DNA of 64,000 nt, taken from NCBI GenBank assembly GCA_049840475.1, contig JASGKX010000002.1, forward strand, positions 62,001 to 126,000, given 5' to 3'. The translations under genes were made by a program, and so were the position numbers. The DNA comes from JBGVSA01 sp049840475. Its GTDB lineage: Bacteria > Pseudomonadota > Gammaproteobacteria > Burkholderiales > Rhodocyclaceae. Below, piece after piece: positions 1-10,765 of this stretch; the stretch's first letter is position 1; each line of letters begins with the position of its first letter. Below the pieces are notes generated by a model that made no database searches, was not told where the DNA came from, and worked only from the letters and a program-made list of their open reading frames with translations.

Positions 1-1547
1 AGCCCTTCCACGCCCCAACGGCCGCGCCGCAACGCACACAACAACTGGAAGCGGCCATGCGCTTCGATCACCGCCCGCGCCCAGTTGTCAAAGGCTTCAG
101 CCGACGCATTCTCGGCGGGGCGTTTCTGGTGCAGCACCTCCAGGTAATGACGATAGCCAACAGGTCCAAACATATCGCCACCACGCCCGCCATCGACCAG
201 CAAGGCGCGTAGTGCGCGTTCGTCGTCCTTGCTGACGGCAACGCGTGCGAGGTCTGCGTGGTCGCGTTTCCACACAGCGTGCATGGCCGCGACGTCGCCA
301 GCGTTGACCGCGGCGGCGAGCTGCCCGATGCCACTGTCCGAACCAAACCGATGGCTATGCCGCAGCATGGCGATTGCCTGATCGAGCGCCATGCCGGAGG
401 AGTCGATGAGCGCGTCATCGACGCGCTGTCCAGTAACGTCGTACAACCAGTCGCGCGACGCGGGCCGATAGTGCCCTTCCAGCGCGCGGCTACAGAGTTC
501 GCCCAATACGGCGCCGGCTTCGACCGACGCAAGCTGATCCTTGTCGCCCAGCATGATGAGGCGGGCGCGCGCCGGCAGCGCAGCGAGCAATGCCGCCATC
601 ATTTCGAGGTCGATCATCGACGCTTCATCCACTACCAGCACGTCGAGCGCCAGCGGATTGCCTGCGTGATACGCAAAGCGTCGACTGTCGGGTTGGCTGC
701 CGAGCAGTCGATGCAGCGTCGTGACATCGCGTGGAATCGCATCGCGCACGGCTTCGCCCCCGCCCACATCCGTGAGCTGGAGTCAACTGACCGCGCTGGC
801 GATGGAGGTGTTCAAACGTGCTGCGGCCTTGCCCGTGGGTGCCGCAAGGCGGATACGCAACGCGCGCCCGGTCAACTCAAGCGCCAGACTCTGCAGCAAC
901 GCCAACAGCTTGACGACGGTGGTCGTCTTGCCGGTACCCGGGCCGCCGGTGACGATGCCAAAGGCGCTGTTCGCCATCAGCGCGCAGGCCAGCTTTTGCC
1001 AATCGAGAGCCCCTTTGGATGACGCGGGGAACAGCACGTCGAGCGCACGACGTAGCGATTGCGCCGGCATGCCATCGCGTAACGCCGCGCTGCTCTGCAA
1101 ACGACGCTCGATACCCGCGCGCACATCGCGTTCATAGCGCCAGTAACGACGCAGATACAAGCGCGGGCCGACAAGCACCAGCGGTGTCGCGCCATCGCCG
1201 TCGGTCACCAGGCGGGCGTCATCCAGTGCATTGAGCCAGCCCTGCAAGTCGAGCCCTTCCAGCAGCGCAGCGGGCAAGGTTGGCGCGTCGCGTCCGGCTT
1301 CACCATCGGGCGGAAGCGACAACGCAAAGCGGCTGTCAGCAAGTGTTGCGGTCAGATCAAGGCAGACATGCCCTCGCCCGAGCTGATGGCTTGCAAGCGC
1401 GGCGGCAAGCACGAGCAGCGGATGCGCATCGCCAACCTGCTCCACGAGAAAAGCGGCAAAGGCATGATCAACATCGCGCAGCCATTTGCGCTTTGCCCAT
1501 TCGCCGAGCAGATCAAGCAGTTCATGTGCGTTGTCGGGGCGGATCAT
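1..1547 (-). pseudogene. recD: RecD, exonuclease V alpha subunit, with internal TGA; 3' end beyond window
   Basis: RecD is the 5'-3' helicase motor of RecBCD, which processes double-strand breaks. The ATG at 1547 overlaps the recB stop as ATGA, so translation is probably coupled. The first 254 codons include the Walker A motif GGPGTGKTTT and end in APTGKAAARL. Codon 255 is TGA (783-785). The same frame then continues open to the window edge with clear RecD sequence: TLHRLLG, the Walker B-type VVDEASM, and GDKDQLASVEAGAVLGE. A C-to-T change in a CGA arginine codon is the simplest explanation. It could be a true nonsense mutation or a sequencing error; there is no sign of a separate downstream start. 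The identity is certain, the functional state unknown. Confidence 0.88.
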
Positions 1548-4500
1548 GCGGCCACCTCCGCACCGTCCCGAAAGAGCGTGTCGAGCGCGTCCATGAGTTG
1601 CCGTGGCGGCCGTTCGAAATGCACGCCCTGCGTATTCGACTGACTGCCGCGCAGGAACAGATACACCGCGCCGCCAACATGGCGCTCATAGTCATAGCCC
1701 GGCAGGCGCACGCGCAACAGGCGATGCAGCGCGAAAACGTACAACACATATTGCAGATCGTAGCGGTGCTCCAGCACCGCCGCGCGCATGGCGTCAACGC
1801 TATAGGCAATGTCGTCAGCGCCGAGCCAGTTCGACTTGTAGTCGGCCACGTAGTAGCGGCCTTCGTGTTCGAACACCAGATCGATGAAGCCCTTGAGCAT
1901 GCCATTGAGCACGTTACGCTGGAGCACCGGACGAGCAGCGCCGCCCTGCGTTGCGCCGCGCACCAGTGCGTCGAGACGAAGGCTGTCGAACTTCACGCGT
2001 CGCGAACCAGAATTCCATTTCCTTCTGGTAGCCCGACAACGCGTCGAGCCGCATGGGCTCTGCGCCGGGTAGCGCGAACGGCGTGCGCATGAAGTGTTCG
2101 ACCCACTCGCTCAGCGGCTCGATCCATTCGTCCCAACCGCGCAACGCGCAACGGCGTGCGACCTGATCGCGGATGCGCGCCGGCTCGTTCGACAAGGCTG
2201 AAAAGCCTTCGTCCGCCGCCCATTCGAGCAAGGCATGCAGAAAGCTGCCAGCATTTGATCCACGCGGGAACGCATGCAATCCGATTGGACGTCCAGCCGG
2301 CTGCGCATCGTCGACCAAGCGTTCGAACAGTGCCTCGCGCAGTACGTCCTCATCCGCGGTAGTCGGTTCATCGGGCGGCGCGGACGGCATGTCAACGTCA
2401 TTCTTGGCCTGAACGGCCAGCGCCGAATAACTGGCGATCCACCAACGCTCGGCAATGCGCCGCGTCGGCTCGCGCGCGGGTCCGGGTGCGGCGGGTTCGT
2501 CAACCTCGAACACTTCGTTATCCGCAGCCGGAACGGGCACGACGCCAATGGCCGATGAGCCGGCCTGCAGATCGCGCAGGCGCGCAGCAATGTCCTCCAC
2601 GCTCAACGGTTGCGAGCCGCCCAGCAGATAACCCATGGCGCCTTTATGCAACTCGGGGCTCTTCGACCGCCCCGACACCACCGGTGCCACGCCCAGCCAC
2701 ACCGCATGCCGCGCGCGCGTGAGCGCCACGTACAGCAGGCGCATGTCTTCGCTCAAGCGCTCGTCGTTGGCGCGGGCGTACGCGTTCTCGGCAATGTTCG
2801 TGTCGCCCGATACATCGACGATGCGGCCCTCGTCGTGCTGGAAGGAAGGCGGTTCACGACTACGACCATCGAGCTCACGCCAGGAGCAGATGAACGGCAA
2901 CAGCACGAGCGGATATTCCAGGCCCTTCGACTTATGGATGGTGATGACCTTGATGAGATCAGCATCGCTTTCCAGCCGCAGGATTTCCTCTTCCGATGGA
3001 CGCTCCAACTGCTCGGCATAGACGCGCAGCAATGCGTGCTCGCCATCCGCTTCGGCGGATTGGCGTTGCAACCATTCGGCCAGATGCAGGAGATTGGTCA
3101 GGCGACGCTCGCCATCCGCCTCGCGCAGCAGGCTCGCCGGCACGTCGAAGTCGCCCAGCAGGCGCCTGAGCGTCGGCAATACGCCCTGCGTCTGCCACAA
3201 GGTTCGGTAGCCGCGAAAACGCATCACGGTGTCTTCCCAGAAGCGCTCGTCGCGATTGAGACGCTCCAGTGCCAACCAACCCAGCCCAAGGCTGCGTGTC
3301 GCCAACGCGCGACGCAGCACGCCGTCATCCGTGGGGTCGGCGCAGGCGCGCAACCATTGCAGCACATCGCCCGCCTCTTCGCTGGCAAAGACCGAATCGC
3401 GATCCGACAGGTACACGCTTGCGATCCGTCGCGCGGCGAGTGAGGCGCGAATGGCATCGGCTTCGCGTCGGCCTCGCACGAGGATGGCGATGTCCGCTGG
3501 CTTCAGCGGACGCAGGCTGCCATCGGGCTCGCGAAAACCCGCCCGACCCTCACGCGCTTGCGCAAGCCACGCGCGCACGGCGCTCGCACATCGCTCGGCC
3601 ATCTCGTCGCGATAGGCGGACGCACCGCAGACGGCGCCGTCATTGTCGAGCCACCAGAATGTCATTGCGGTGACGGGCTGGCCTTCAATCAGCAGCACTT
3701 CTTCACGCCCGCGCGCGTCCACAGACTGGAACGGCACCGGATTGTCGGCACCATCCGCCGCAAAGCGGAATGCACCGCGCGGGTGTTGCTCGGCGAATGC
3801 GAAGCAACGGTTGGCGGCCTCAACCATTTCGCGGGTGGAACGGTAGTTGGTGCTGAGCGTGTAGTGCCGACCGAGCGTGGCCGTGCGTGCGCGCAGATAG
3901 GTGTGGATGTCCGCCCCACGGAAAGCGTAGATCGCCTGCTTGGGGTCGCCGATCATGAACAAGCCCACGTCGCGCGGATTGTCGGCAATGCGATACACCC
4001 GCTCGAAGATGCGGTACTGCAACGGGTCCGTGTCCTGAAATTCGTCGATCAGCGCCACGGGGAATTGCTCGCGGATGCGCGCGGCAAGTCGCTCGCCGCC
4101 TTCACCGTCGAGCGCCCGATCAAGGCGCGCGAGCAGGTCGTCGAAACCGAGTTCGGCGCGCCGCGTTTTCTCGGTGTCGAACGCCGTGCGGACCTCGCTC
4201 AGCGCATGCAGCAACAGTGCCGGCTTGATCTGTGGTTCATCGCCCGCCACGTCGGCCCACTGGTCGATGGCCTGAAACGCGGGATGCGTCGGGGCGACCG
4301 CCTTGGCTTTGAGCTTGATGCGCGTCTGGCCAAACTTGGCAAGATTCGCGGGCGCTGCGCCCCCCGCGCTCCACGCAGCCAGATCGCTCACCCATTGGGC
4401 AAAAGTCGCGTCGTCGTCCTTATTGCGGTAGTGGGTGCCGTTCAGATTCGGGCGCAGCGCGTGGAGCGTGGTTTCCAACGCCTCGCGGTCCGCCGCCCAT

Positions 4501-5240
4501 GCGTTGCGTGCGGCACTTGCCGCGGACTCCTGGGACGCTTGCCACGCAGCCGCCGGCGCCAACACATGAGCCAGCGCCCCCGGCGTTTGGAGTGCATCGT
4601 CGCCCACGAAAAAGCGCACATCCGTCCTTGCAATCAGGGGCTTCAGGGCGGTGGCCAGATCATCCGGGCCGGCAAAGCATGTGCGCACGGCCTGCGCTTC
4701 GCGCGGCGACAACGAATAGAAATTGCGGCGCCAGTAGTCGCGCACGACTTCAAGCAGCAGGTCACCCTGATCGGTCGCGAGTTCCTGGGCGAACAGACTG
4801 CCGCTGTCGAAGGCGTGTTCGCGTAGCATGCGGTAACACCACGCGTGGATCGTGGATACGGCAGCCTCGTCCATCCATTCCGCAGCGAGCCGCAACAGAC
4901 GCGCGCAGGCGGGCCAGCGATCGTGCGGATAGTCTTGGCGCAACGATTCGAGCAAACCGTCATGCGGCACGTCGGGTTCCGCAAAGCAGCGCGCTGCTTC
5001 GGTGAGGCGGGCACGGATACGATCACGCAGCTCTTGCGTGGCGGCATCGGTGAAGGTAACGACGAGGATTTCCGGCGGCGTCAGCGCGCGCCCAAAAGCG
5101 GACTCGCCACCGTGATCAAGCACGAGCCGCACATACAGCAATGCAATGGTGAAAGTCTTGCCTGTACCCGCGCTGGCCTCGATGAGCCGACTACCGTGCA
5201 GCGGGAATTCGAGCGCCGACAGGGCGACCGGCGCGCTCAT
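1544..5240 (-). pseudogene. recB: RecB, exonuclease V beta subunit, with frameshift before the nuclease domain
   Basis: RecB is the 3'-5' helicase/nuclease subunit of RecBCD. The ATG at 5240 overlaps the recC stop (ATGA). Visible UvrD-type helicase motifs are Walker A ASAGTGKT (residues 22-29), LIDEFQDTDPLQ, VITIHKSKGLEYPLVLLPF and LLYVALTRARHAVWLG. The reading frame breaks near 2000-2010, just after EMEFWFAT. The C-terminal nuclease domain (GFIDLVF and the catalytic VADYKSN) continues in another frame from about 1996 to 1544. Removing one base, for example the C in the GCGACGCGTGAAG stretch, restores FAT-VKFDSLRL. As written, the protein loses its nuclease domain. The full-length restored protein would be about 1,230 aa, normal for RecB. 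Confidence 0.9.
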
Positions 5241-8200
5241 GCGGACTCCTCGTCTTGATCGTCACGCGCCAGCACATGGCGATGGAATGTCCCATACAGC
5301 GCCTCTGCCCAATGCTCGAAATCGCCTTCTGCGTAAAGGCTGTCGAAATCCGGATAGGCACGGGCAAGTGCGGGGGATTGCTGCACTTCGCCGACAAGGT
5401 TGTAGCCGCCTTCGTAACGGCGCTCGGCATCCGTCAGCGCACGCACCTCGTCTTCCTGGTCAAGCCACGCGAACGCCGTTCGGCATGCAACAGGCAGCGG
5501 TCTGCGCAGGCCCTCGCGCCAGGCGTCGATGAGCGAATCGATTTCAAGGCGCGCCACGCTCAAGGGCACGGGCGCCCATATCAGGTCCCCGGTGGTGCCC
5601 ACCAGCCACGTGCTCACCGGCACGCCACATAGCTGTCGCGCAAGGTGCGCGACCCAATGCCGTACCAAGGTGTGCCAACGGTAGTGATCGCCTTCATGCA
5701 ACTTGCCGCTGATGAGTTCAATGCGGACCAGTGCACCGCTTGCATCGGTACGTAATCCGGTCACCCAGTCGGCAAGCATGACATGTGTGTGTTGATGTTG
5801 AATTTCGCGCGGCGCGTCTTCTGCCATCGGATACGCGGCAAGTGCGTCACGATAGCGCTGCAAAAGATCGGGCAAGGGAGCGATGAGATCGTCCGCTTCG
5901 CGTGTGCCGAAAGCCCCCACCGGCAGACGCCCTTCGCCGCGCAGCCGACTCACCTCGGCTGAGATTCGCGGCGCGAATGCGACGTCGGGTTCGGCTTCGA
6001 TGACGGGCCGCAGGCGCTGCACGAGCGCTTCGGTCAGCTTCCAGTTGTCGAGCCCGTCGAGCACGAAGGGCTCGTCGTCGTTGTCGGTGAGTGGCGCTTC
6101 ACCAAAGCGCACCTTCAGGCGTTGTGCGAAGAATGCCTTGACGGGATCGGCCACAAAATCCTGCAACACGCGCAGCGCAATCGGTGCGCCGACCTCGTGA
6201 TCGGGCAACACGACGGCCTGCCCGACAGCGTCGGTCTGGCGATAGACCTCGCGCCATTCGCGCGCATAAGTGAATGCACCATCGATGCCCGCGTCGTCAC
6301 GCGCTTGCGGAAAGTAGGCACGGCTGAATGGTTGTAGCGGGTGTTCGCGCGTGATTCCGACGAGAACATCGCCACCGTCAACGCGTCGCCACCCTGCCGC
6401 GAGGTGATCGCGCAGTTGGCCGATCAGCACAGACGGCGGTCGCGTGCTGTTATCGCGAATGCTGCGCCCCACCCAGCTTACGTAGAGTTGCTCTCGTGCC
6501 GACAGCAAGGCTTCGAGCAAAAGGTAGCGGTCGTCTTCGCGCCGCGACCGATCGCCCGGGCGGTAGTCATTGCGCATGAGATCGAAGTCGAGAGGCTGCA
6601 CCACGCGCGGATAGTCACCATCGTTCATGCCGAGCAGACACACCACGCGGAAGGGAATCGCGCGCATCGGCATGAGCGTGCAAAAACTGACCGCACCGGC
6701 AAGGAAGCGTTGATTCAGCCCGCCAGCATCGAGCCCGCCCAGCCACGCTTCGCGCACGACGGTCACGGGCACGGCTTGATCGAATTCGGCATGATTGCAA
6801 CTGTCGAGCCATGCGTCGAGCAGCTTGAGCATCTGCTGATGCAACAGGTCATCGTGCTCGTCACTGGCGATGAAGAAAGTCTCCAGCAGCAGGCGCAGAC
6901 GTTCGACCCACTGCGAAGGTGTAGCCGGTTCGGCAAGTCGCTGCGCGGCCGCGTCGAGTGCTGCCAGCAGTTGAGCGAGCGGGCCAAGCAGCGATGCGTC
7001 AAGTCCACCGATTTCGGCATAGGGCTCGATGCCGCGGAAGCTCTCGCCCTCCCCCACCGCGAAGCCCAGCAGCATGCGCCGTAAGCCAAAGCGCCAGCTA
7101 TTGGCCTCATCGGCGGCTGGCAGGCCCAGGCGTTTGCGTTGCGCGCCGTCCAGCCCCCAGCGCACGCCAGCGCCGTCGATCCAGCGTCGCAGCAATGGCA
7201 AGTCGGATTCGGCAATGCCAAAGCGCGTGCGCAAAGCGGCGACGTCGAGCAGGTCGAGAATTTCGCTTACTGCAAAGCGGCTGTCGGGCAGGCGCAGCAG
7301 CAGTTCGAGCGCCACCAGCATGGGCTCGCGCCCGCGTTGCCCCTGGTCTGCCAGCGTGTAGGGCACAAAGCGCCGGTCATCACGCGCGACCTGCCCGAAG
7401 ACGGCTTCGATATGCGGAGCATAGGTGTTAACGTCCGGAACCATGACGATGACATCGCGCGCATGTAGCGTAGGGTCGGCGTCGAAACGCGCGAGCAATT
7501 GATCGTGCAGGACTTCGACTTCACGTTGCGCACTGTGTGCAACGTGAAAGCGCACCGAAGCGTCGAGCTGCGGATCGAGTGCAGGCCAGAGTGCGCGGCT
7601 TTCCGCGAGCGGACGCAATTCAAGGATGTCGTTCTGGAGTTGGGCGAGCAGCGTGTGCGGTGTGTCGTCACTGAACAGGTCGATACGCCCGTTGCTGACA
7701 TCACCGAAGAGCCCGCGATAGCGTTCCGGGTCGTCGTAGCGATCGAGCAGGTTGATGTAATCGCGCCCCTGCTTGCCCCAGGCGGCGAGCAGCGGGTGGG
7801 CGTATTGGTGCTGCAGATCGTCATCGAGCACCACGGGCATGCCGGGGCGACGCCGCTGTCGGCGATACTCGTGGCGCAACAGATCCTTGTCGGCGACGAT
7901 GTCTGCCCAGTGGTGGCGACAGGGGTTGTGCACACACAACAATACTTGCGAAAACCGCGCGATGGCCGCCAGGGCTTCGACAGACTGCGCGGGCATCGCC
8001 GAAATACCGAACACGATCACGCGGCGCGGCAAGCCTGCGGGACGAACGCCTGCATGTTCGAGTGCTTCCAGAAAATGTCGATGCACGCCGGCACGGCTGG
8101 TGGAGAGTCGTTCGTCGCCGACATCGGCGATCAGCGCACGCCACAGCTCGGGCTGCCATTGCTCGTCCGGCGACAGCATGCGCGCGCCACCGCTGGCGGT

Positions 8201-8746
8201 CTGGATGCGATCGTGCCCGTTGTGCCAGTCTTCAAGCCAGTCAGCGCGATAGACCTGATACTGGTCGAACAAATCGGCCAGGCGCTGCGCAAGTTGATGG
8301 CGTTTGCGCAGATCGGCGTCATCAGCCAGATACCGACGCAGCACGGCAAATACCGGTCGCTCGATGAGCGCGGGTAGCAAGCGCATGAGCCGCCACACGA
8401 GCGGCGCCTCATCCAATGCGGAAACGTCGGGCACGCGATCGCGCCCGAGCACCCCGCGATACGCACGCCACAAAAACTGCGCCGGCAACTCGACCGACAT
8501 CGACGCGGTCACGCCGCAGCCGCCCTCTTCCACATCACGCGCAAGCGCCAGCTTGAGCCACTGCGCAATGCCATTGCTTTGTACGAGGATGACTTCAGAT
8601 TCAAGCGGCGACAGCGGATGGGCGCGCATCCAGCCAACGAGCAGATCGCGCAGCGATTCGGGCTGGTTGCCGTGAATGACCATCAATCCGGGAGTCAGAT
8701 CCATCGGGTACTCAGCGTGAATGCAGTAATGGTTTTGGCGGGCCAT
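5237..8746 (-). CDS. recC: RecC, exonuclease V gamma subunit
   Basis: RecC is the Chi-recognition subunit of the RecBCD helicase-nuclease, which loads RecA at broken ends. The frame is intact at 1,169 aa from the ATG at 8746; an internal ATG at 8704 (MDLTPGLMVIHGN) is the other plausible start and matches where RecC homology usually begins (GLMVIHGNQPESLRDLL). Family hallmarks near the N-terminus include EVILVQSNGIAQWLKLALA and the inactive-helicase core typical of RecC. It is first in a recC-recB-recD run with ATGA overlaps at both junctions. It is the only one of the three subunits without a lesion here. Confidence 0.95.
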   Translation of the reverse strand: MARQNHYCIHAEYPMDLTPGLMVIHGNQPESLRDLLVGWMRAHPLSPLESEVILVQSNGIAQWLKLALARDVEEGGCGVTASMSVELPAQFLWRAYRGVLGRDRVPDVSALDEAPLVWRLMRLLPALIERPVFAVLRRYLADDADLRKRHQLAQRLADLFDQYQVYRADWLEDWHNGHDRIQTASGGARMLSPDEQWQPELWRALIADVGDERLSTSRAGVHRHFLEALEHAGVRPAGLPRRVIVFGISAMPAQSVEALAAIARFSQVLLCVHNPCRHHWADIVADKDLLRHEYRRQRRRPGMPVVLDDDLQHQYAHPLLAAWGKQGRDYINLLDRYDDPERYRGLFGDVSNGRIDLFSDDTPHTLLAQLQNDILELRPLAESRALWPALDPQLDASVRFHVAHSAQREVEVLHDQLLARFDADPTLHARDVIVMVPDVNTYAPHIEAVFGQVARDDRRFVPYTLADQGQRGREPMLVALELLLRLPDSRFAVSEILDLLDVAALRTRFGIAESDLPLLRRWIDGAGVRWGLDGAQRKRLGLPAADEANSWRFGLRRMLLGFAVGEGESFRGIEPYAEIGGLDASLLGPLAQLLAALDAAAQRLAEPATPSQWVERLRLLLETFFIASDEHDDLLHQQMLKLLDAWLDSCNHAEFDQAVPVTVVREAWLGGLDAGGLNQRFLAGAVSFCTLMPMRAIPFRVVCLLGMNDGDYPRVVQPLDFDLMRNDYRPGDRSRREDDRYLLLEALLSAREQLYVSWVGRSIRDNSTRPPSVLIGQLRDHLAAGWRRVDGGDVLVGITREHPLQPFSRAYFPQARDDAGIDGAFTYAREWREVYRQTDAVGQAVVLPDHEVGAPIALRVLQDFVADPVKAFFAQRLKVRFGEAPLTDNDDEPFVLDGLDNWKLTEALVQRLRPVIEAEPDVAFAPRISAEVSRLRGEGRLPVGAFGTREADDLIAPLPDLLQRYRDALAAYPMAEDAPREIQHQHTHVMLADWVTGLRTDASGALVRIELISGKLHEGDHYRWHTLVRHWVAHLARQLCGVPVSTWLVGTTGDLIWAPVPLSVARLEIDSLIDAWREGLRRPLPVACRTAFAWLDQEDEVRALTDAERRYEGGYNLVGEVQQSPALARAYPDFDSLYAEGDFEHWAEALYGTFHRHVLARDDQDEESA

Positions 8747-8828
8747 GCCGCAGGCATTGCGATATCAATGCCTGTTGGCGAAACCACAAGTATAGCGACG
8801 CGCACGACGCGCGGTCGTGCAACGGCGA

Positions 8829-9725
8829 TCAGTCGCCGATAGCGAGTTGGCGGACAGTAAAACCGCGCTGGCCGAGTCTGTCGACCACGCTGCCTTGCCC
8901 GGCAAGATGGCCGACGCCAACGATCACGAACGGTGCGCGGCCGTTGTCGATCCAGCCTGCGATCTTGTCGGCCATCTCGGCATTGCGCCGATCCAGCAAT
9001 TCCGCGCGCCAACGATCATCGTTGCCGCCGCCTTCGCGGATGAGTGCATCAAGCCGCTCGCCGTCGCCGCGCTGCCACGCACGCACGAGATCGTCGAAAT
9101 AGGAGTCGAGTCGATGATCGCGCAGCAACGACAACGTCTGGCGCAGGCCTTCGACCTGTTCGTCGAGGCTCGCGCCTTGCAGTGCTTCGATCTGCCGCTG
9201 CACGGTTTCAAGTTCGTTCACGGTCTTGCCTTGCGTACGCGCACGAGAGAGCAGCCACAGATCGACGCCCTGGTCGGCGCGCAACCCGGCACGCTGCGCG
9301 GCGGTAATGCCGATCAGCGTGCCTACCATCCACGGCCGCATGCCCATGAGCGGCTGCGCTGGCAGATTGAGCTCACGTAGCGCGCGTTGCAGGGCCTCGT
9401 CGTCGGCCTTGCCAAGCAGATCGGGCAGACGTTCGCCAGCAGGCAGCAGTGCCGCGCGCATGATGCTTTCTTGCAGGTCACCACGCGTGGGGTCGACCTC
9501 AACGGCGATTTCGCGCGCCGCATCGAAGCGCTGGAGCACGCCATTGGGCAACGGGTAGCAGCCAGCGCGGCAAACGTGGATGGAGCCGAACAGGTACACT
9601 GTCGCCCGGGCGCCGCGCACCTCCCACAGAGGCAGGCGCGGATCGTCGGCCAAGGCCGTGAGGGGCAGGAATGCCATCAGCAGGCTCAGCAGCCCGTGAC
9701 GACGCAGAAGACCAAACAGTCGCAT
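8829..9725 (-). CDS. TraB/GumN family protein, probably exported
   Basis: The product is a 298-aa protein starting at ATG 9725 with a signal peptide (RRHGLLSLLMAFLPLTALADD). The mature part has the TraB/GumN pattern: YLFGSIHVCR near the N-terminus, EVDPTRGD, and PFVIVGVGHLAGQGSVVD near the C-terminus, the two GxxH-containing segments of the family. TraB/GumN-like (Tiki-type) proteins are putative metal-dependent proteases; the role here is not established. It ends 82 bp upstream of recC on the same strand and may share its transcript. It is divergent from miaA with a 47-bp gap. An in-frame ATG at 9758 would extend it by 11 residues and reach close to miaA. Confidence 0.85.
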   Translation of the reverse strand: MRLFGLLRRHGLLSLLMAFLPLTALADDPRLPLWEVRGARATVYLFGSIHVCRAGCYPLPNGVLQRFDAAREIAVEVDPTRGDLQESIMRAALLPAGERLPDLLGKADDEALQRALRELNLPAQPLMGMRPWMVGTLIGITAAQRAGLRADQGVDLWLLSRARTQGKTVNELETVQRQIEALQGASLDEQVEGLRQTLSLLRDHRLDSYFDDLVRAWQRGDGERLDALIREGGGNDDRWRAELLDRRNAEMADKIAGWIDNGRAPFVIVGVGHLAGQGSVVDRLGQRGFTVRQLAIGD

Positions 9726-9772
9726 CGATTTCAACACGCCGCCAAAGGGCGGCAACAAGCATTGACTACGAA

Positions 9773-10765
9773 ATGAACGACGCCATTGCGCCGCGGCCGC
9801 GCGCCATCCTGCTCATGGGCCCCACGGCCAGCGGCAAGACTGCCTGCTCGCTGGCGCTGGCCGATGCTTTGCCGATCGAAATCATCAGTGTCGACTCAGC
9901 ATTGGTATTCCGCGACATGGACATCGGCACAGCCAAGCCGGATGCTGCGGAACGAGCGCGCTGCCCGCATCATCTCATCGACATCGTCAGTCCGGAAGAT
10001 GCCTATTCGGCAGCCCGCTTTCGCGAAGACGCGCTGAGCCTTATCGATGACATCCACGCTCGCGGCAACATCCCGCTGCTGGCCGGCGGAACGATGCTCT
10101 ACTACAAGGCGCTCCGCGAAGGTTTATCCGATCTTCCCGAGGCCGACCCAACCCTGCGTGCGCATATCGACGAAGTCGCAGCGACACACGGCTGGCCTGC
10201 GCTGCACGCGGAACTGGCCGCACTCGATCCGGACGCCGCTGCTCGCCTAGCACCGAACGACGCGCAACGTATCCAGCGCGCGCTGGAAATCGTACGCATC
10301 ACCGGCCGACCGCTCGCCGAGAGCTACGCACGCAAGACCCAGGCCGAGCCGGCAGTGGACTTCCTCACACTGATGTTGCAGCCGTCCGATCGCGCCGTGC
10401 TGCACGAACGCATCGCCCAACGCTTCGACGTCATGCTCGCGGCTGGCTTTGAAGATGAAGTCGTCGCACTGCGCGAGCGTTATCGCCTGCGCCTGGACAT
10501 GACGTCCATGCGGTGCGTGGGTTACCGGCAGATGTGGGAATACCTGGAAGGCGAAACCGACTACGCCACCATGCGCGAAAAAGGCATCGCGGCCACGCGT
10601 CAGTTGGCTAAGCGGCAGATTACGTGGATGCGGCAATTCGTCGGGCAATGGTCCGACGTTCATGAGATAGACAGCCTGAAGGCGGACGCCACCACCCAGG
10701 TGCTGGAGCATGCGCGGCGCTGGCTGGCAGCGCCGCCCGCAACCGTCAGCTCGCCAGTCGCGTAA
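9773..10765 (+). CDS. miaA: tRNA dimethylallyltransferase MiaA
   Basis: MiaA transfers the dimethylallyl group to N6 of A37 in tRNAs that read UNN codons. The start is ATG 9773, giving MNDAIAPRPRAILLMGP. The P-loop GPTASGKT is at residues 16-23, followed by DSALVFRDMDIGTAKPD (prenyl-acceptor/DSxQ-type region), HHLIDIVSPEDAYSAARF, LLAGGTMLYYKAL, and the C-terminal MRCVGYRQMWEYL and KRQITWMRQF. The protein is about 330 aa, slightly longer than E. coli MiaA, as is usual in Burkholderiales. The last 20 bp overlap the convergent CobD-like gene. The longer upstream reading frame from 9671 lies inside the divergent neighbour and is not used. Confidence 0.96.
   Translation: MNDAIAPRPRAILLMGPTASGKTACSLALADALPIEIISVDSALVFRDMDIGTAKPDAAERARCPHHLIDIVSPEDAYSAARFREDALSLIDDIHARGNIPLLAGGTMLYYKALREGLSDLPEADPTLRAHIDEVAATHGWPALHAELAALDPDAAARLAPNDAQRIQRALEIVRITGRPLAESYARKTQAEPAVDFLTLMLQPSDRAVLHERIAQRFDVMLAAGFEDEVVALRERYRLRLDMTSMRCVGYRQMWEYLEGETDYATMREKGIAATRQLAKRQITWMRQFVGQWSDVHEIDSLKADATTQVLEHARRWLAAPPATVSSPVA

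Noticed and set aside
3558..4826. Long plus-strand frame (422 codons) opposite recB
   Set aside because: It lies wholly antisense to the well-conserved RecB helicase region; its Arg/His/Val-rich composition is that of the complement of GC-rich coding sequence.
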